A stretch of DNA of 64,000 nt. Origin: Streptomyces sp. NRRL S-31. GTDB taxonomy: Bacteria; Actinomycetota; Actinomycetes; Streptomycetales; Streptomycetaceae. Positions 20,972 through 30,034 of this stretch are shown piece after piece. The number at the start of each line of letters is the position of its first letter. The first letter of the stretch is position 1. A program made the position numbers and the translations under genes. The DNA lies in the NCBI RefSeq assembly GCF_000718775.1, contig NZ_JOCB01000093.1:43155-107154 (forward strand), given 5' to 3'. The notes under the pieces are model-generated. The model did no database searches and had not been told where the DNA came from. It saw only the letters and a program-made list of their open reading frames with translations.

Positions 20972-21908
20972 GAAGGACATCCCGGCCACGGCGCCGATGG
21001 AAGTGGCGGAGCTGGCGCGCGAACTGCGGGCGCTCCGCCGCTCCAGCGGTCTGACCTACAAGCAGCTCTCCGACAAGTGCCACTACTCCGCGGCCGCGCT
21101 GTCTACCGCCGCGTCCGGGAAGTCGGTTCCCAAATGGGAACTGGTCGAGGCGTTCGTCCGCGGATGCGGATACACCGCCGACCTGACGACCTGGAAGCGC
21201 CTTTACCAGAACGCCCACGTCCGGGCCAGGACCGAGGAAGCGGCGAAGGCACAGATCCCGGTGCCCGCCCCCGAACCGACGCCCGGGCACGTGGACCCCG
21301 AGACCCATCAGCCCCGTCTCCTGACCCGCCGGAAGGCCGTCACGGAACCCGAAGCGGTCATCCCGGCCCAGCCGGACGGCCTGCTGGCCCTCGTACAGCG
21401 GTTCATGGATGCCCATCTGGAGCTGGACGCCGGCGCTCCCGACGACCTCCAGCGGGTCAGCAGCCTCACCACCGATCACATACACACCGCGCTCGCCCTG
21501 TGCACGACACCGGAGGACGTCCTGTCCGTCATGCGTGAACTGGTCGCCAACAAGGGCCTGACGATAGGAGATCTCGAACGCCGCAGCCGGGCCATCTACC
21601 CGATCAGCGGCACCACGTTCGCCCACGTGCTCAACGGCGACGAACTGCCCACCACGGAATGGCTCAACATCTTCCTGCGCGCCTGCGGCGTCCACCAGGA
21701 ACGGACACTGATCTGGCACTACACGGTGACCCGGATCAAGATCGCCAACCTGCGGCACCGCAAGACACCGCCGCCCCTGATCCCCACGACGGAGGGGCCC
21801 GAGAACGCGGTGCGATTCAAGGAACGGATCGTCGCGATGTGGCTGGGCGTGGCAGGCACCGTCGCCGCTGTCGTCGTCACGACCGTGCAGGTCCTGCACA
21901 ACCGCTGA
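20958..21908 (+). CDS. XRE-type helix-turn-helix protein with C-terminal membrane anchor
   Basis: The protein has 316 residues and starts at ATG 20958 behind GGGAG. An N-terminal HTH_31-like domain is visible ([20 protein letters not shown], then [19 protein letters not shown]). A second, weaker XRE-like unit lies near residues 195-260 ([32 protein letters not shown]). The last 30 residues form one hydrophobic segment ([20 protein letters not shown]). Such DNA-binding proteins with a tail anchor are frequent in Streptomyces and are poorly understood. It lies between the PKS upstream region and a flavohemoprotein, and whether it controls either is unknown. Confidence 0.75.
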   Translation: MPRPEKDIPATAPMEVAELARELRALRRSSGLTYKQLSDKCHYSAAALSTAASGKSVPKWELVEAFVRGCGYTADLTTWKRLYQNAHVRARTEEAAKAQIPVPAPEPTPGHVDPETHQPRLLTRRKAVTEPEAVIPAQPDGLLALVQRFMDAHLELDAGAPDDLQRVSSLTTDHIHTALALCTTPEDVLSVMRELVANKGLTIGDLERRSRAIYPISGTTFAHVLNGDELPTTEWLNIFLRACGVHQERTLIWHYTVTRIKIANLRHRKTPPPLIPTTEGPENAVRFKERIVAMWLGVAGTVAAVVVTTVQVLHNR

Positions 21909-22118
21909 ATCGGTCCGGCAAGGTCCACGACGGTCCGCACCCCGCTCCGGCGCGGTGCGGGCCGTCGCACCGGCCCGACGGGCCCCGTCCGCAAGGGCGG
22001 TTCGGCCCTACCGCCGGTGACGGCCGCACCGGACGATCGACGTGCCGGCCGGACCCGCACGACGGAACCGGCCGCGGCGGTGGGTCCCTCCGCCTACCCA
22101 CGTCCCAGGGGGAGTTCC

Positions 22119-23324
22119 ATGCTTTCACCCGAGTCGGCCGCTGTCGTCCGCGCCACCCTGCCCGCCGTCGGCGGTGCCCTGGACGAGATCACCGCACGCT
22201 TCTACGGCACCATGTTCGCCGAGCACCCCGCCTTGCTGGACGGCCTGTTCGACCGCGGCGACCAGGCCGGCGTCCGGCAGCGCCTGGCGCTGGCCGGGTC
22301 CATCGCGGGCTTCGCCCAGGCCCTGCTGGCCGACCCCGACGCCCGTCCGGACACGCTCCTCTCCCGGATCGCCCACAAGCACGCGGCGCTCGGCATCACC
22401 GAGGACCAGTACACGGTCGTCCACAAGTACCTGTTCCGCGCGATCGGCGACGTACTGGGCGCTGCGGTCACCCCGGAAGTCGCCGCCGCCTGGGACGAGG
22501 TGTACTGGCTGATGGCCGGCGCGCTGATCGCCCGGGAGGCACGCCTGTACCAGGAGGCCGAGGTCGACCCGCGCAAGCCGTGGCGGCGGTGGACCGTGGT
22601 GGAGCGGCGGGAGGAGACCGCGGACGTGGTCTCCTTCTCGCTGCGCCCGGCCGACGACGGCCCGCTCCCGAAGGCGCGGGCCGGCCAGTACGTCGGCGTC
22701 CGGGTCCGCATGCCCGACGGCATCCACCAGACCCGCCAGTACAGCCTCTCCAACGCACCGGGCGGGCGCCTGCGACGCATCACCGTCAAACGGATGGCCG
22801 GGCTCGCCGACGCCCCCGGGGGCGAGGTCTCCGGGCAACTGCACCGCACCGTGCGGGCCGGTGACGAACTCACCCTGTCGGCACCGTTCGGAGACGTGGT
22901 CCTCGACGACTGTGACGCCCCGCTGCTGTTGGTCTCCGCCGGCATCGGCTGCACCCCGATGGTCGGCATGCTGGAACACCTCGCCGCCACGGGCTCGTCC
23001 CGGCAGGTGCGGGTCCTGCACGCCGACCGCTCCCCGGCCGATCACGCCCTGCGCGCCGACACCCGGCGCCTGGTCGGACAACTGGCGCACGCGAGCGCGG
23101 AGTTCTGGTACGAGGAGGACGCGGACGGGGAACCCGGCTCCCACCGGGGGCTGATGGACCTCGACGCCCGGGACCTGCCCGCCGACGCCCAGGTGTACCT
23201 GTGCGGCTCGGTACCCTTCATGCGCGGCGTCCGCGCCCGACTGCTCCAGGCCGGCGTCCCCGCGCGGCACATCCGCTACGAGGTCTTCGGCCCCGACCTG
23301 CGGCTGGCCCGCGCCGAGGGCTGA
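22119..23324 (+). CDS. hmp: flavohemoprotein (globin plus FAD/NAD(P)H reductase)
   Basis: The protein has 401 residues and starts at ATG 22119 after AGGGGGAG. The globin domain (about 1-140) shows the distal Tyr of ITARFYGTMF, a Gln at the E7-like position (VRQRLALAG), and the proximal His in IAHKHAALGI. The FAD domain (about 150-255) has AGQYVGVRV and RQYSLSNAP. The NAD(P)H domain has LLLVSAGIGCTPMVGML and ends with YEVFGPDL. The length and order match Hmp. By family it oxidises nitric oxide to nitrate, protecting against nitrosative stress. It stands alone, and no NsrR-like site was recognised upstream. Confidence 0.93.
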   Translation: MLSPESAAVVRATLPAVGGALDEITARFYGTMFAEHPALLDGLFDRGDQAGVRQRLALAGSIAGFAQALLADPDARPDTLLSRIAHKHAALGITEDQYTVVHKYLFRAIGDVLGAAVTPEVAAAWDEVYWLMAGALIAREARLYQEAEVDPRKPWRRWTVVERREETADVVSFSLRPADDGPLPKARAGQYVGVRVRMPDGIHQTRQYSLSNAPGGRLRRITVKRMAGLADAPGGEVSGQLHRTVRAGDELTLSAPFGDVVLDDCDAPLLLVSAGIGCTPMVGMLEHLAATGSSRQVRVLHADRSPADHALRADTRRLVGQLAHASAEFWYEEDADGEPGSHRGLMDLDARDLPADAQVYLCGSVPFMRGVRARLLQAGVPARHIRYEVFGPDLRLARAEG

Positions 23325-23798
23325 CCCCCGCGGGACGCCCTCCCGCCGCCCGCTCCAACACCCCCGCGCAGACCGGCTTTTGCGTGCGGGCCCACTCCCG
23401 GCCCGCCGACGGCCCCTCTCCTTCCCCTGTCCTTCCCTTCCCTTCCTTCCCGGTCAGCGGGATCGTCGGGGTCCGGCCGTAGCCGGGCTGCTGCGAGCGG
23501 AACGAGTGAGTCGCGTTCGGCCGCCGCCGCGGTCCCACGATCCGTCCGGACGGCGGTCTCGTCGCGACCGGTGACACACAACGGGACCGGTTCCACCGAC
23601 ATGTCGTGCACCGCCACCGGCTCCTCGGTCGGTGCCGGCGGGGCGAGCCGTGGCGCGTACCACGGTGAGATCCACACATCCGGCGTCGCCCTCACCCGAG
23701 CCGCATACGAGCACCTGGTACGCCTGGCCGCCGACCACGCCGAGAAGGTCGCGGCCCTCCACGACCTCCCGCCCCTCCGCTGCCACCGCCGCGCGCTG
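23325..23798. other. 474-bp gap without a supported gene
   Basis: Both strands carry open frames. A plus-strand piece at about 23670-23790 (with TRAAYEHLVRLAADHAEKVA) has coding-like helical character. It has no ribosome site, runs antisense into the cupin gene, and matches nothing recognised. It may be a gene remnant. Confidence 0.5.
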
Positions 23799-24134
23799 TC
23801 ACCCCTCCGGGTAGAAGAGGAACAGCGTGCAGCCTGTGCTGGTCGCGGGCACGTGCCAGGACCCGGCCGGGGCGTGCAGGAACGTGCCGGGCGGGTAGTC
23901 GCGCGCTCCGTCGTTGAAGGTGCCGGCGACCACGTACACCTCCTCCGGGCCGGGCTGGTGCACATCGCGGCGCGGCCAGGAGGAACCCGCCTCCATCTCC
24001 AGCACGTTGGCGTGCGCGCCGGCCGGTCCCCGCCACAGGGGACGCAGCCGGATACCGGGGAACAGCTCACGGACCGGGGATTCGTCGACGGAGACGGAGG
24101 TGTAGCCCTCCTGGGCGAGGATCTCGTGGTGCAT
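23799..24134 (-). CDS. cupin domain protein (ChrR-like)
   Basis: The protein has 111 residues and starts at ATG 24134. It is a single cupin barrel: RDVHQPGPEEVYVVAGTFND gives the HxH/E-type first motif in reduced form (one His, then two Glu), and PPGTFLHAPAGSWH gives the second motif with His. Family members are metal-dependent small enzymes or sensors. It is transcribed divergently from the GlxA-like regulator with 72 bp between starts, which suggests that the regulator controls it. Confidence 0.75.
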   Translation of the reverse strand: MHHEILAQEGYTSVSVDESPVRELFPGIRLRPLWRGPAGAHANVLEMEAGSSWPRRDVHQPGPEEVYVVAGTFNDGARDYPPGTFLHAPAGSWHVPATSTGCTLFLFYPEG

Positions 24135-24206
24135 GCCCGCAACAGTGCCGTGCGCGGAGCGTGGTGGGACAGAGCCCACGGTGACATCGTGGGGTACTTT
24201 CCTGCC

Positions 24207-25193
24207 ATGCATCGCGTGGTGGCCCTGGTGCGGCCGGTGCAGTCGGCGTTCGAGCTGGGCTGCGCCGTCGAGGTCTTCGGTACCAAGCGGCCGGGGGTGC
24301 CGCAGTACTACACGTTCGAGACGTGCGCGGAGACACCCGGCCCGGTGCCGACCACGGGCGGGTACGCGATGTCCGTGTCGCGGGGCCTGTCGGCGCTCGA
24401 GGCCGCGGACACCGTGATCATCCCGGGCTGGCTGCCGGTGGAGGAGCCGCTCCCCGATCCGGTCCGCCGGGCGCTGCTACGGACGCACGCGCGCGGAGCA
24501 CGGCTGGTTGCCATATGGACCGGGGTGTTCGCGCTGGCTCGCACGGGACTGCTGGACGGCCGCCCCACCACCACGCACTGGTCGCACGCCGGGCGGCTGC
24601 GGCTGGAGTTCTCCCGGGTGCGCGTGGAACCGGACAGGCTCTACGTGGACCACGGTGACGTCGCCACCAGTGCCGGCGCCGGCGCGGGGTTCGACCTGTG
24701 CCTGCACCTCGTCCGGCGCGACCACGGGGCCGCGTACGCCGCCCTGCTCGCGCGGCACATGGTGCTGCCGCCGCACCGCGAGGGCGGCCAGGCGCAGTAC
24801 GCGCCGCCCCCTCCGCCCGGGGACGCGCTGAACGACCTGCTCAAGTGGGCCGGCGAACGCCTGGGTACACCGTTGTCGGTGGACGACCTGGCCGCCCACC
24901 TCGGCGTCTCGCCCCGCACCCTGGCCCGGCGCTTCGCCGACCGGCTCGGCAAGAGCCCGGGCGCGTGGTTGCTCTCCCGGCGGGTGGCCGCGGCGTGCGC
25001 CCTGCTGGAGGACACCGACCTGCCGGTCGAGGCGATCGCGGCCCGCGTCGGCCTCACCTCCGCGGTCAACCTGCGCCGCCGCTTCCGCGCCCGGATGGAC
25101 ACCACCCCGGGCGCCTATCGGCGAGCCTTCCGGGGCCGCCCGTCGCCACCGACGGCTCCGGCGGAGCGGCAACCGGCACCGCGTCACCCGTAA
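24207..25193 (+). CDS. GlxA-type transcriptional regulator (DJ-1/PfpI-like plus AraC HTH)
   Basis: The protein has 328 residues and starts at ATG 24207. The N-terminal 180 residues have the class I glutamine amidotransferase-like fold of GlxA regulators (VVALVRPVQSAFELG, DTVIIPGW, TGLLDGRPTTTHW). The usual nucleophile Cys of this family (CTGAF-like) is Trp here (AIWTGVFALA), so a ligand-binding rather than catalytic role is expected. The C-terminal AraC domain has two HTH units (SVDDLAAHLGVSPRTLARRF and PVEAIAARVGLTSAVNLRRR). The divergent cupin gene is the likeliest target. Confidence 0.88.
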   Translation: MHRVVALVRPVQSAFELGCAVEVFGTKRPGVPQYYTFETCAETPGPVPTTGGYAMSVSRGLSALEAADTVIIPGWLPVEEPLPDPVRRALLRTHARGARLVAIWTGVFALARTGLLDGRPTTTHWSHAGRLRLEFSRVRVEPDRLYVDHGDVATSAGAGAGFDLCLHLVRRDHGAAYAALLARHMVLPPHREGGQAQYAPPPPPGDALNDLLKWAGERLGTPLSVDDLAAHLGVSPRTLARRFADRLGKSPGAWLLSRRVAAACALLEDTDLPVEAIAARVGLTSAVNLRRRFRARMDTTPGAYRRAFRGRPSPPTAPAERQPAPRHP

Positions 25194-25209
25194 GGGCGTC
25201 GAGTCCTCA

Positions 25210-25245
25210 CCGGGCGGGGGCCCGGCCGGACAGGTCCCCGCCCGG
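25210..25245. terminator. hairpin between convergent genes
   Basis: A perfect 10-bp stem (25210-25219 with 25236-25245) lies between the stops of the GlxA-type regulator and the SUKH-like gene. It is probably used from both sides. Confidence 0.6.
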
Positions 25246-25248
25246 CGA

Positions 25249-25938
25249 TCACCCGTAGAGCGAGCGGGCCCCCAGGCTGTCCCCCGTGAAGCGCTGACCC
25301 GCGGCGATCTCGTCGCCGACCACCGCCCAGACGGTCTCGTCGTCCTGGAAGGGGAGCGGATCCACGCGGCTCGTCTCCTGACGGATACGCTCCACCTCGC
25401 GCTCCAGACGCTCGAAGTCGGCTTCCTCGTCGCCGTCGTCGCCGCTGAAGGCGAACTCCTCCAGCAGGCGCTGGAACCGGACGGTGACCTGGACGAGAGC
25501 GGAGACATCCGTGTGGAGTCCCCGCGCGGTCCCCTCGTCGGCGTCGAAGGCGTACACCTTTCCCGAATCGGGATCGAGGGCGAGGTGGGCGTTGAGCAGC
25601 CAGCCGATGACGGGCCAGGCGCCCGCGCCCTGGGAGACGTCCTCGAAGTCCTCGACGTGGACGACCTCCTGGACGAGGGGCAGCAGGCCGGTGTCCTCGT
25701 CCGGCTCACGCAGCCAGAGCGTCCCGGTGGGGACGCCGACGGTCCGGAGGAGCCGGGCACCCTCGCTGTTCGCGGCGGAGGGCGGGAAGGCGGCGGCGGG
25801 CAGGGTGGCGATCCGGTCCTCGCCGAAGACGCCGGCGAGCGCGCCGCGGGTGACGTCGAAAAGCACTGCCGGAACTCCGAACTCCGCGACGGCACGGGCG
25901 CCGTGGGTCTCCTGGTGGTGGGAAGTGGTCGTCGGCAC
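25249..25938 (-). CDS. SUKH-4-like immunity/uncharacterised protein
   Basis: The protein has 229 residues. The start GTG 25938 has AAGGG upstream, and the longer frame would run back through a 36-bp palindrome. It is acidic and soluble. The order of elements resembles SUKH-4 proteins: EFGVPAVLFDVTRGAL, LLRTVGVPTGTLWLREPD, a WLLNAHLALDPDSGKVYAFD stretch, then a helical region with FQRLLEEFAFSGDDGDEEAD. SUKH proteins are immunity proteins of polymorphic toxins or generic regulators in Streptomyces. No toxin gene is visible next to it. It is divergent from the kinase gene. Confidence 0.6.
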   Translation of the reverse strand: MPTTTSHHQETHGARAVAEFGVPAVLFDVTRGALAGVFGEDRIATLPAAAFPPSAANSEGARLLRTVGVPTGTLWLREPDEDTGLLPLVQEVVHVEDFEDVSQGAGAWPVIGWLLNAHLALDPDSGKVYAFDADEGTARGLHTDVSALVQVTVRFQRLLEEFAFSGDDGDEEADFERLEREVERIRQETSRVDPLPFQDDETVWAVVGDEIAAGQRFTGDSLGARSLYG

Positions 25939-25947
25939 GGACTCTAC

Positions 25948-25983
25948 CCTTCGCCTCCGGCGCCGCGGCGCCGGAGGCGAAGG
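25948..25983. promoter_or_regulatory. 36-bp perfect palindrome in a divergent intergenic region
   Basis: Positions 25948-25983 are identical to their reverse complement (18-bp arms, centre 25965/25966, flanks CCTTCGCC and GGCGAAGG). It lies 10 bp upstream of the SUKH-like GTG. Its end overlaps the candidate ribosome site, so as RNA it could hide the start. As DNA it could bind a dimeric protein. Confidence 0.85.
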
Positions 25984-26171
25984 AGACGACCACCGCGCGG
26001 GCGGCCGCACGGCCGTGACCGAACCCGCCCGCCCGAGTGATCGCGGCAACCGTCAGCCCCCGTCCACCCGTCTCCGCGTACACGCGGAGCGCGGCCCGCG
26101 GAAGCTGTTCTACGGTGGCCTCGCCACGCCGCTGCTCGCGGCTCACCGAAATGCCCTCCAGGGAGAGACAG

Positions 26172-28100
26172 TTGAACGGGGAAGACAACGGGGTCGAGCC
26201 GCTCGTGGCCGACGATCCCCGGCGGATCGGGCCGATTCCGCTGGTGGGGCGACTCGGTGCCGGCGGCATGGGGCGGGTCTACCTCGGCGTGTACGAGGGC
26301 CGGTACGCCGCCGTGAAGCAGGTGCTGCCGTCCGTCGTCGGCGAGGACAAGGACTTCGTCCGCCGCTTCGGGCACGAGCTGGACAACCTCGCCCGGCTGC
26401 CCGCCGAGGCCACCGCCCGCCTGCTCGCCGGCGACAAGGACGCCCGCCCGCCGTGGTTCGCCACCGCGTACGTCCCCGGACTGACCCTCCGGGAGGCGGT
26501 CGACGCACACGGCGGCCGGCTGCCGGCCGAGTCGCTGTGGCTGCTGCTCCACCGGGCGGCGACGGACCTCGCGGCGGTGCACGACCTGGACATGGTGCAC
26601 CGGGACGTCAAGCCGTCGAACGTCATGCTGACGCTCGACGGTGTGACCCTCATCGACTTCGGGGTGGCCCGCGCCGCCGACCAGAGCCAGCTGACCCGGA
26701 CCGGCGTGGTGGTGGGCACCCCGGCCTACATGTCACCCGAACAGGCCTCGGGCGCACGGCGGCTGACCGGCGCGGTGGACGTCTTCGCCCTCGGCTCGGT
26801 CGTGGCCTACGCCGGCTGCGGGCGCCCGCCGTTCGGTGACGAGTCCGGACACGCGGTGCTCTACCGGATCGTGCACGAGCAGCCCGACCTCGACGAACTG
26901 CGCACACTGGACGCCGAGTTGGCCGAGGTGGTCGCCTCCTGCCTGGACAAGGTCCCCGAGAACCGGCCCACGGCGGCGGAACTGGCGGAACTGGCCGCCG
27001 ACCGGGCCCCGGCGACCGAACCGCTGTGGCCCACGGCGATCGTCGACCTCCTCAGGCCCCGCGCGGAGTTCGCGGCGCAGGTGCCGGAGATGCCGGAGGC
27101 AAGGGAAGCGGCCGAGCCCGCGCCCGCGCCCGTTCCCGCGACGACCGCTCCGGGGCCCGCCGCGAGCGCACCCGAGCCCGAGGTCGTCGTGGGCGGGGGC
27201 GACACCGGACGGCCCGAACGGCGCCGCCGTACCAAGCTGTTGCTGGTCGCCCTGCCGGTCGTGGTCGTGGTCGGCGCCGCCACCCTCGCCGTACGACTGG
27301 TGCCGTACGTGACCGGCCCCCACCACGATGGGGCCGCCGGCACCCCCGGCCCCTCGCTCTCCGTGTCGTCGGCCGGCCCCACGCCTGGCTCTTCCGGGAA
27401 GGCGAAGCCCACCGGGAAGGCGCCCCCGTCCCCGTCCGGCAGGAAGAAGCACGACGACAAGGGTGCGGGCGAATCGGCCTCGGCCTCGGCGCCGGGTTCG
27501 AGATCCACGGGCGGGACCGTGGGGGGTGGCAGGGGGAGCGACGGAGGCGGCGGTTCCCACGGCGGCTCGGCGAACTCCGGCGGCGGCACGTCCGGGGGCG
27601 GCTCCACGGGGGGTGGAACCACCGGCGGCAGCTCAGGCGGCGGCTCCGGCAGTGACTCGGGCGGCTCTGGCGGAGCCGGCGGCTCCGGAGGGTCGGGCGG
27701 CTCCGGTGGGTCCGGCGATTCCGGTGGATCCGGAGGGTCCACCTCCTTCCACCTCAAGAACGCCGAGAACGGCAAGTGCCTCACCCAGGTCTACGGCGCC
27801 GCCGGCTTCGGCGGCTGTGACGACTCCGCGGCCCGCTGGACCTTCCGCAGTGCCTCCGGCGGCACCGTGAAGATCGTGAACGTCTCCACGGGAGCCTGCC
27901 TCAGCGCCAATATGAAGGGCCAGAACACCTTCGTCGGCGACTGCGGCACCGGCAACTCCGCGCTCCGGTGGCGCACGGGTTCCGGCAACACCCTGAGCAC
28001 GGCCTTCGACGGCGGCTGCCTCGCCCTGTCCTTCGGCGGCAACGTCTCCACCCAGACCTGTCAGCCGGGCACCGCCGCGCAGAACTGGGCCAGAACTTGA
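26172..28100 (+). CDS. membrane Ser/Thr protein kinase with ricin-like extracellular domain
   Basis: The protein has 642 residues if started at TTG 26172, which has GGGAG six bases upstream; ATG 26151 is the alternative but lacks a ribosome site. The kinase domain (about 20-285) has GRLGAGGMGRVYLG, AAVKQ (Lys49), HRDVKPSNV near 143, DFG near 162 and GTPAYMSPEQ, so it should be active. Then come an Ala/Pro juxtamembrane part, one membrane helix near 355-378 (LLLVALPVVVVVGAATLAVR), a long Gly/Ser-rich outer linker, and about 115 residues of beta-trefoil type (GKCLTQVY, ACLSANM, QNW) resembling ricin B lectins. PASTA repeats, common in such kinases, are absent. By inference it senses a glycan outside the cell. 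Confidence 0.88.
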   Translation: MNGEDNGVEPLVADDPRRIGPIPLVGRLGAGGMGRVYLGVYEGRYAAVKQVLPSVVGEDKDFVRRFGHELDNLARLPAEATARLLAGDKDARPPWFATAYVPGLTLREAVDAHGGRLPAESLWLLLHRAATDLAAVHDLDMVHRDVKPSNVMLTLDGVTLIDFGVARAADQSQLTRTGVVVGTPAYMSPEQASGARRLTGAVDVFALGSVVAYAGCGRPPFGDESGHAVLYRIVHEQPDLDELRTLDAELAEVVASCLDKVPENRPTAAELAELAADRAPATEPLWPTAIVDLLRPRAEFAAQVPEMPEAREAAEPAPAPVPATTAPGPAASAPEPEVVVGGGDTGRPERRRRTKLLLVALPVVVVVGAATLAVRLVPYVTGPHHDGAAGTPGPSLSVSSAGPTPGSSGKAKPTGKAPPSPSGRKKHDDKGAGESASASAPGSRSTGGTVGGGRGSDGGGGSHGGSANSGGGTSGGGSTGGGTTGGSSGGGSGSDSGGSGGAGGSGGSGGSGGSGDSGGSGGSTSFHLKNAENGKCLTQVYGAAGFGGCDDSAARWTFRSASGGTVKIVNVSTGACLSANMKGQNTFVGDCGTGNSALRWRTGSGNTLSTAFDGGCLALSFGGNVSTQTCQPGTAAQNWART

Positions 28101-28131
28101 GCCCCCGGACACGAGAGTCCTGGTCCGGAGG

Positions 28132-28782
28132 TCAGTAGCCGACGGTGAAGCGCTCGCCGATGTGGCGTGGCCGCTCGATCTCATCGAGCAGGGCGAGGGC
28201 GTAGTCCTCGGCGGTGATACGGCTCGTGCCGTCGTCGTCGACGATCAGGTCTTCCAGGGCGGTGCGGTATGCGCCCGTCCGCTCGCCCGGCTCGATCACC
28301 GCGGCGGGGCTGAGGCACGTCCACCTCACGTCGCTGACCGTGCGGTAGAAATCCAGGGCGTCCCCGTGGGCGTGCATGATCTGGAGCAGGAACTCCGGCA
28401 GGCCCTCGGCGTCCCAGACCAGCTTCCCGTCCGGTGTCCGCAGGGAACCGGCACCGCCGACGACGACGAGCCGGGGTGCGTCGGCGCCCAGACTGCGCAG
28501 GCCGGCGACCAGGGATTCGGCGGCGGGCTTGATGGTGGCGAGGTGGCCCGGCCCGTCGCCTCCGCCGACCGCGCTGATCACGGCGTCCTGCCCCTCGGCC
28601 GCCTCGGCGACGGCCGCCGGGTCCAGGACGTCGCCGGTGACCACGGTCAGGTCGGGGTGCGACTTGGTGAGCTTCGCCGGGTCACGTACGACGGCCTCGA
28701 CGTGGTGGCCGCGATCGAGCGCCTCGTCCAGGATGCGGGATCCGATGGTTCCGGTGGCGCCGAACAGGGCGATCTTGGACAC
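28132..28782 (-). CDS. NmrA-like NAD(P)-binding oxidoreductase
   Basis: The protein has 216 residues. GTG 28782 follows GGGAG with a 6-nt spacer and places the Rossmann motif at the N-terminus (KIALFGATGTIGSRI). The later AVISAVGGGDGP and RLVVVGGAGSL strands fit the atypical SDR family of NmrA/YwnB-like proteins, which either reduce small substrates or sense NADP. The typical YxxxK pair is not evident. It stands alone and converges on the kinase gene. Confidence 0.85.
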   Translation of the reverse strand: MSKIALFGATGTIGSRILDEALDRGHHVEAVVRDPAKLTKSHPDLTVVTGDVLDPAAVAEAAEGQDAVISAVGGGDGPGHLATIKPAAESLVAGLRSLGADAPRLVVVGGAGSLRTPDGKLVWDAEGLPEFLLQIMHAHGDALDFYRTVSDVRWTCLSPAAVIEPGERTGAYRTALEDLIVDDDGTSRITAEDYALALLDEIERPRHIGERFTVGY

Positions 28783-29150
28783 GTGCTTCTCCCACTTCGG
28801 TTGATCATCCGGGGTCCGCAGACTAGCGAGACGCCTCGTGACAACGACGGCGGTATGGGCCGCACCCGACGAACTCGACCCGATCAGGCGACGCGTCCCT
28901 GACCCGGCTGAGCACAAGCCGGCGAACCGGCAAAGGAGCAACGGAGGGCTTCGGCGTACGGCCCGGCGCCTGTTGGCAAGGTGGCGGCGAAGGCGCACAC
29001 GATCACACGGCGATACCGATGTGCCAGTCCATGGTCGGCCGATGATGTTGAAGTCTCATCAACAAAGCGTGGGGGCAGAAGACCGGTGACCGCCGAAGAA
29101 CGGGGGATGTCTTCGGCGATCGGTTCGCAGGGCCGTTGTGCGGGGCCGGG
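28783..29150. other. 368-bp gap, no supported gene
   Basis: The gap contains only the upstream region of the NmrA-like gene and the region past the alpha/beta hydrolase stop. A short plus-strand frame (28838-29089) lacks a ribosome site. A missing divergent regulator, expected next to such oxidoreductases, is not found. Confidence 0.5.
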
Positions 29151-29999
29151 TCAGCGGCGTCGCGCCGCCAGTGTGTCGAGCCAGTTGCCCAGCAGGCCGT
29201 GCACGGTGTCCGGTTGGTCGAGGTGGACGTTGTGGCCGGCGCCGTCGACGACGGCGTAGGTCGCGCGGGGATAGTGCTTCATGAGTTCCCACTGGTCCTG
29301 CCAGCCCACCATGTGGTCCTGGCGGCCTGTCACCACGAGGTGCGGGGCATCGTGGATGCCGAAGCGGGACTCCGGGGTCCGCGTGAACACGTACGCCTTG
29401 CGAAGCGCGGCGGCGTCCTCGCGGTGGTGGGCGCGGATGCCGGGCAGCACATGGTCGCGGAAGGCGCTCCAGCCCGCGTCGTCCTGATACAGCGCGATGC
29501 CTTCGAACACTTCCCGGTCGCCCGGGTCGAGCGAGGCCAGCAGTGCCTCGTCCCGGGTGAGCACCTGCCGCTCGGGCAGCACGCGTTCACCGACCGGCTT
29601 GACCAACGGCGCGATCAGCGCCGTACCCAGGACCTGCGGGCCCCGCTCGGCGATCAGGTGCCGTGCGAGCTGGCCGCCGTAGGAGATGCCCACGACCGCG
29701 AACGGCTCGTCACCGACGACCTGGTCGACGAAGCGGAGCACCGCCTCGCCCATGGCCTCGGCCGTGACCGCCCCGGTCAGCCGCGGTGAGCGGCCGGAGC
29801 CGGGCAGGTCGGCGTAGAGCCGCCGCCAGCCGCCGCGAGCGGCGAACACGGGCTCCAGCGGCAACAGGAGCCGGTGGTCGATGGTGTGGCCGTGCAGCAG
29901 TACCACGGGCGTGCCGGAGCCGAACTCGACGTGGCGCAGCAGTTGCTGCGCCTGCTCCGGCGTCGCGGTGGTCTGAATCGATCCAGTCTCTTCGGTCAT
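29151..29999 (-). CDS. alpha/beta hydrolase
   Basis: The protein has 282 residues from ATG 29999. It is a typical small hydrolase: VVLLHGHTIDHRLLLPLE, YADLPGSGRS, nucleophile elbow VVGISYGGQL (GxSxGG), acid region TGRQDHMVGW and a late His in GAGHNVHLDQP. By family it cleaves esters or C-C bonds in small molecules, and the substrate is unknown. It starts 35 bp past the MerR-like gene on the same strand and is probably co-transcribed with it. Confidence 0.88.
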   Translation of the reverse strand: MTEETGSIQTTATPEQAQQLLRHVEFGSGTPVVLLHGHTIDHRLLLPLEPVFAARGGWRRLYADLPGSGRSPRLTGAVTAEAMGEAVLRFVDQVVGDEPFAVVGISYGGQLARHLIAERGPQVLGTALIAPLVKPVGERVLPERQVLTRDEALLASLDPGDREVFEGIALYQDDAGWSAFRDHVLPGIRAHHREDAAALRKAYVFTRTPESRFGIHDAPHLVVTGRQDHMVGWQDQWELMKHYPRATYAVVDGAGHNVHLDQPDTVHGLLGNWLDTLAARRR

Positions 30000-30034
30000 G
30001 GCTCCACAGTCCGATGCTGACATTGGTGCGATGG

